13,091 nt of DNA, from positions 1 to 13,091 of the forward strand of contig JAQIWT010001012.1 of assembly GCA_034696485.1 (NCBI GenBank), written 5' to 3'. This document shows positions 8,644-13,091 of this stretch, piece by piece. Source of the stretch: Isohypsibius dastychi (taxonomy: Eukaryota; Tardigrada; Eutardigrada; Parachela; Isohypsibiidae). A program made the position numbers and the translations under genes. Below the pieces are notes generated by a model. The model saw only the letters and a list, made by a program, of their open reading frames with translations, did not search any database and was not told the DNA's origin. Every line of letters begins with the position of its first letter. Within the stretch, counting starts at the first letter, position 1.

Positions 8644-10811
8644 ATGTGGACGAAAATCTCGCTGGCTCTCGTCATATTGACCATCCTCACAGCCGCCATT
8701 TCTGCAAAGGTAAGGAAGAATTGCCGAATTCCTCATCAAGCAGCCATGATTCTAATTACCGGAACCGAAAATTTTAGAACAAGAAAAATTCGCCTGATAT
8801 TTAAACCAATTGGTCAACAAATTATGTCCTTCGATTCAATAGATAAAACCCGCGTGGAAATACTGAGAATATACGAGTTTTTAAACTGTTCCTGTTGTCG
8901 GCATATATCCGTTTCTTTGGGAAATAACTGTGGATTTTAACAGTTTGATGACATCAGCATGGAACGTGATTTTTGAACTTGTAAAATTCAAATTTTAATT
9001 CGCGCAAATCTTTGCTAAGCCTCGAGTTTATTTTGGTATGGTTGAGCTGACAAGCCAATAGACATGCAACTGGTTTTAATTTGACAGAGACACACCAAAC
9101 ACCATGCCGACCCAGATGTTGCCAGCAATGGAATATCCACAGATGATGAGGCATTGATCGCAGAGCGCGTCGTAGCTAAGAAGAATCCCCAAACGGGGGA
9201 AATGGAGCTGCAAGAGCAGAAGATTCTCGTCAATGTCCAAAATGACGATGATGATAAAGCAGATGAAGTCGATGACAGCACATCCAGCCCAGCTGAGAAC
9301 GGCTCGGACAGCGGATACCCAAAAACAAGTGCGCTGTTTTCTCGTCTCATTAAAGTTCAATTAAATTTAATGGCTTTCCTGAAATAACAGCAATGTTCAA
9401 AACGAACCAAAAATTCTAGTGATGAGTGATGATTCCGCCAGCTGACTGATTTTGGGAATTCAGAATTTTGATTGAACGCAATCTTTGTCGCTGGTTATCC
9501 TTGATTGGCATGATGTCCTTCGAATTTCGGATTATTTATTTAATTTTTGTTTCTTCTTTATTTCTAAAACTTTGATTGATTTGGTTTCAGATCCGTGTGC
9601 TCTTAATCCCTGCGAAGAAGGTCTTCAATGCGACATTAACGATGCCGGACAAGCAGTTTGCAACTGTATGAAAGAGTGCCCAACTGATTCAGAAATCAAA
9701 GTACATCTTGCTTCAACAGAGTCAATAATTTTTTGATGAACGAATGGCGTCTTCTCATAGGTTTGCGCAAGCTCGAACCAGACCTTCGATAGCGAATGTC
9801 ACCTGTATCGTCAACGCTGTCTCTGTCAACGTGGTCTGCCTGGATGCACTGACCCGAAAAATAAGGATATCCAATTGGAATATCTCAGACATTGTCAAGG
9901 TACGTTAACTCATAAAACAACCACTCATATTTGATTCAAAATTATAGACAGGTAATTTTAATCCAAAAATAAAATCGAAAAATTTTCGATTTCATAATTT
10001 TGTTTTATTTTTTTGTTTTTGGTTTTTGTTTTTTTAATGATTTATGGTTGTTATCTTGTTACAGAACTCGCGTTGTGCACCCAGGACGAAATGGCGGATT
10101 TCCCCCGTCGAATGGGTGATTGGTTGTTCCAGATCATGAAAGAGCTGGCCAATCGCGATCAACTCGAGCCGCAGTACAAACGTTACGAGAAGCGTTCCGA
10201 GAAGAAGTATCAGCCTGGACAGCCACTCCCTCATCCCATTTTGTGGAAGTTCTGCGATTTAGACAAAGGTCCCAATGATCGGTAAAACTAAACACATGAC
10301 ATCACAACTCAGAATAAACACAGATCGTTGAACTCTGCAGATACATTTCCCGAAAAGAACTCATGCCAATCCGAGCCCCTCTGATCCCCATGGAACATTG
10401 CATCGCACCATTTTTGGATGAGTGCGACTCGGATGACGATCACAAGCTGACATTGGCGGAATGGGGCGCTTGTCTTAAGCTCAAAGATGGTGAGACTCGT
10501 TTACCAGGGGCTCTAAAGTGACAATTAACATACTGTGTGGGCGGGTGATTTGTCACAATAATGAGGGGCAACTGGGGTCATCAGAAGCGGGCGAACTCAT
10601 GGTATCGAATCGGTTAGTTTCGAAGTTCAACGAACTGACCCTTACCAGGGGGGGGGGGGAGTGTAAAAATATGGAACTTGTTTTATTAAAATGTTTACTG
10701 TTTGTTTTAGCGGAGATTGAGGACATCTGCAGTCAGGCGATGCAAAGTACGATCAAGCGGCCTCGCTCAAGCGGTGATCAGGCCGCCGATGAAGATGAAT
10801 TGGACGAATAA
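8644..10811 (+). CDS. ost-1: SPARC/osteonectin (BM-40), 340 aa, seven exons
   Basis: Exons 8644-8709, 9088-9328, 9591-9700, 9761-9899, 10065-10281, 10341-10489 and 10711-10811 join in frame to 340 residues. A signal peptide (MWTKISLALVILTILTAAISA) is followed by an acidic calcium-binding segment (to about 102) rich in Asp/Glu. Next comes a follistatin-like domain (103-184) with the Cys pattern starting NPCALNPCEEGLQC and a conserved N-glycosylation site, N145-Q-T. The extracellular calcium-binding domain begins at CTQDEMADFPRRMGDWLFQ. Its EF-hand 1 (from Asp250, DLDKGPNDRYIS) has the SPARC-type insertion. EF-hand 2 (Asp287-Glu298) is flanked by the Cys278/Cys286 pair. SPARC is secreted, binds collagen IV and is needed for basement membrane assembly; C. 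elegans ost-1 is the known nematode member, about 264 residues. The extra length here lies in the acidic N-terminal region and a charged C-terminal tail (314-340). Confidence 0.96.
10648..10659 (+). repeat. Twelve-G homopolymer in the last SPARC intron
   Basis: An uninterrupted run of 12 G sits in the intron 10490-10710, about 50 bp before the final acceptor. It is the longest of three G tracts in the window. Confidence 0.9.
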
Positions 10812-11804
10812 ATCGTCAGGATGTCTGACTCACACAAACTAACAAGAACATGTTCTGTTTTTGATGAGATTTCTTGTCACTGTTGCAGCTGCTAACACCT
10901 CTTCTTCTGACATTGGTTCTCTCTCTCCTGTCAAGACCCAATATGAATAACTGTATTTTCTTGCAATAATTCAGTCTGTCATACTCTGCCACTGCCATTA
11001 AAAACTTCGTTAGACAGACTCTAGAAGTCGAAGACCAGGTTTCTAGACAGAATGGATGAGTCAGAAGTAAGGCGATGTTTCCTGGGTCTAGTCTGGGTAT
11101 TCAGGGTAAAGTAATTCCTGTGAACCATCAATTTCAATTCAGAGTAACCGACCGCCTAGATCTTTCAAAAAACACTGGATTGTTGAATATCGTAGTCCTG
11201 AAACTCGATGGAGTTTACTGCGTATCCCAGAATATCTGGCAGTTTCATAAACGTTACCAGTGGTCGGTCTCCAGTTCATGGAAACAAGTGCAAGTTTGGG
11301 TGGTTTACGGTATAACCTCGTTGCGCATCATGCTCTCTCGTCCTGGAAGCCAAGTGGACCACGCTGTTGAAACTCTCGGACATTTGGTGTTATCATGTAA
11401 TTGTTTCTGAATCGGTTCGATTCAATCAGTGGAACACAGGATTGAGACTTGAGAAAAGCACCTAGAGCTCCTGTTGTTCTGGTTCGTGCAGGAGGTCTTG
11501 GTACCTAGAAGCCAGAAAAAGGAGAAAATGATATCAAAAAAGTTTTTCTCTTCCTTGTTTATAAAGCCTCTAAAATTCAAGAACAATTCATTTTTTCATC
11601 AATTTCAACAACATTACAAATACTGCACAAATTTACCAGAAAAACGCATGTTTCAACAAAATAAATCAGTAGATATCTAGCATAACTACTCAAAATTCTT
11701 TCACCGGAACTCGTGATTTCGGATCATCGAGCAAATAAATAATCTTGACAACCAAAACCAAATGCGCAAACATCCCAGTTCATATCCAACTGATGACAGA
11801 GTCA
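10812..11804. other. Gap between convergent SPARC and F-box genes
   Basis: The left part should be the SPARC 3' UTR. AATAAA overlaps the SPARC stop at 10807-10812, and an ATTAAA lies at 10997-11002. An open frame at 11075-11410 (+, 111 codons from ATG) has no signal peptide, domain or family resemblance I can recognise, so I do not call it a gene. The remainder to 11804 is AT-rich with no visible feature. I found no AATAAA for the minus-strand F-box gene here. Confidence 0.5.
10997..11002 (+). terminator. ost-1: Possible variant poly(A) signal for SPARC
   Basis: ATTAAA lies about 185 bp after the SPARC stop. The AATAAA that overlaps the stop codon is probably too close to serve, so this variant is the better candidate. 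Confidence 0.35.
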
Positions 11805-13090
11805 TCAGAAATCATCAATCCTATGCAATCTGCAAAACCAACACTACACAAACTTTCCGAAACAGTAACCACAAACATTCTGAACCATACTTGTTCAATA
11901 TCCTCTTCAATGCTTTTGCCCACGGGAACCCACCCCGATATCTCCAGAAATATCTCAAAAGGTCATGGATAGCCTTCAGTTCCTCCGCATTCACCGAGTC
12001 AAGTGCAAGTTTCAGGAACTCAATATACATATCCTCTGTCGTCATTCTCGTGATATCCATCGATTCAAAGTCGATTCTAAAGTCCAGCGGTGCAATCCTG
12101 GCATTGACTAAATATCCCATCGCTAATCGCAGCTGACATCGATAAAATTCAAAATACATGGCTTCCGTCCATTGGAATAGTCCGAGGATGATGAGAAGCT
12201 CGCAGAAACTCATCATGTTGAACTCCAGGTTGGAGAAGATTATCCGGCGGATTCTGCAGTCGCGAATGAAGGAGCCAGTGGCGAATAACGAATCGAGATC
12301 ATGAACGGCCTTTTCACCGCGAGTGAAGAGTATGGCGGTCCGAGTGGATTTCGGGCAAATGATTTTCAGTTTGGAACCTTCACAGAATAGCAAATGGAGG
12401 AATAGAGATCCGGGAGTTATGTCAAGGAATAACTTTTTGGAGAGACGCGGATTGCGAAGAAGCGAGTTCCATCGACTGCAGCACCTGAAATAAAATGAAT
12501 ACTGTCGGGATTTAAAAAATCAAACGGCACGAAATAAGCAATTTCGACGTTTCATCAAATTATTTTCCGTCTGAAATTGTTTTTTGTGATTTTTTTTAAG
12601 GAAAATGATATCAGATAGAAAAATGCAGATGAGGGATGTTCAAATAGAACTGAAAAAACGTTGAATACAATGCACAAAATACAACACATGAAATATTATT
12701 TGAAATATGAAATACGAAATGTAGAACTAAATTCTGAATAACAAATTAGTGATATTAAACAATTAATAAATTCTTAACACGCTGTAGACCGTTAAATGGA
12801 ATACTTAAAAAATGATAAATAAAATGAATAATAAAATTAAATTAAAAAAAAATAACAATAATAAAATAATAAAATAATAAGGTAAAGTTAAAAAATTAAA
12901 ATAAATTCAACAAACAAAATAAATCATACTCGATTTATTCAATTCAATTTCCACATTCATTTGGAAACAAACTGATGCAGAAATTCCATGATTTCTTTTT
13001 TAACAGCCCGTTTCTGTATTACCTGCGAATCCGTACAGCAGCCAACGAATCGACTTTATCAACTCTCCGAAATATTTCCAACAACATTTC
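11805..13090 (-). CDS. F-box protein, 5' partial (228 aa visible), three exons
   Basis: Visible exons on the minus strand are 13090-13023, 12484-11891 and 11829-11805. The gene enters from the right edge inside its F-box (EMLLEIFRRVDKVDSLAAV), which continues across a 538-bp intron into CCSRWNSLLRNPRLSKKLFL. The F-box should bind Skp1 in an SCF ubiquitin ligase; the rest is a divergent, leucine-rich substrate region. The intron after the F-box splits a codon just before CCSRW, the same position as in the left-hand F-box gene. The central exon is 594 bp in both genes and ends in a split Lys codon. The 61-bp last intron (11890-11830, GTATGG to TTTTGCAG) leads to a short tail LHRIDDF. Reading through it would instead end VCVVLVLQIA at 11821. 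The spliced form is preferred because of the good acceptor and the paralogue. Confidence 0.8.
12485..13022 (-). other. AT-rich first visible intron of the right F-box gene
   Basis: This 538-bp intron begins GTAATAC and ends TTTATTTCAG on the minus strand. It is very AT-rich, and I see no gene or structured RNA in it. Confidence 0.7.
12808..12912. repeat. Low-complexity A/T tract
   Basis: Imperfect repeats of AATAAA and ATAATAAA run through this part of the intron, with almost no G or C. It is simple sequence, probably without function. Confidence 0.8.
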
Positions 13091-13091
13091 A

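Noticed and set aside
11075-11410. Plus-strand ORF of 111 codons downstream of SPARC
   Set aside because: It has no recognisable domain, signal peptide or splice context and could be chance; kept only as a note in the gap entry.
12808-12912. AT-rich tract as a possible replication origin or regulatory array
   Set aside because: It is simple A/T sequence inside an intron, common in nematode genomes, with no further support.

Overview
This window is nematode genomic DNA, probably from a rhabditine species. Its genes are split by many short GT-AG introns (about 45-70 bp), and acceptors read TTTTCAG or TTTAG. Two genes are divergent F-box proteins of the kind expanded in nematodes. A full SPARC/osteonectin orthologue (C. 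elegans ost-1) is interrupted by six introns. All gene models were rebuilt by eye from splice sites and reading-frame continuity. No tRNA, rRNA or CRISPR array was seen.

Layout from left to right: (1) a G-rich repeat-like end at 1-105; (2) a four-exon F-box gene on + (320-1505); (3) a 5'-truncated Spaetzle-type cystine-knot gene on - (2459-1788), with a half-exon duplicate beside it (2640-2528); (4) a 20-exon secreted animal haem peroxidase on - (6630-2870); (5) about 2 kb of mostly unexplained sequence with a G10 tract and a GC-rich hairpin; (6) ost-1/SPARC on + (8644-10811), seven exons, 340 residues; (7) about 1 kb without a convincing gene; (8) the 3' part of a second F-box gene on - (13090-11805), whose F-box start lies beyond the right edge.

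The peroxidase, SPARC and Spaetzle-like products should act outside the cell: the peroxidase in cuticle or matrix oxidation, SPARC in basement membrane collagen handling, and the cystine knot as a possible Toll-type ligand. The two F-box proteins should recruit substrates to SCF ubiquitin ligases. The F-box genes are paralogues: both have a 594-bp central exon bounded by phase-2 introns at matching positions.

The points most worth a second look are the Spaetzle-like knot and its half-copy, where seven nucleotide differences are all silent third-position changes. Next is the peroxidase, which keeps its catalytic His/Arg/His but appears to lack both residues that ester-link haem in mammalian peroxidases.
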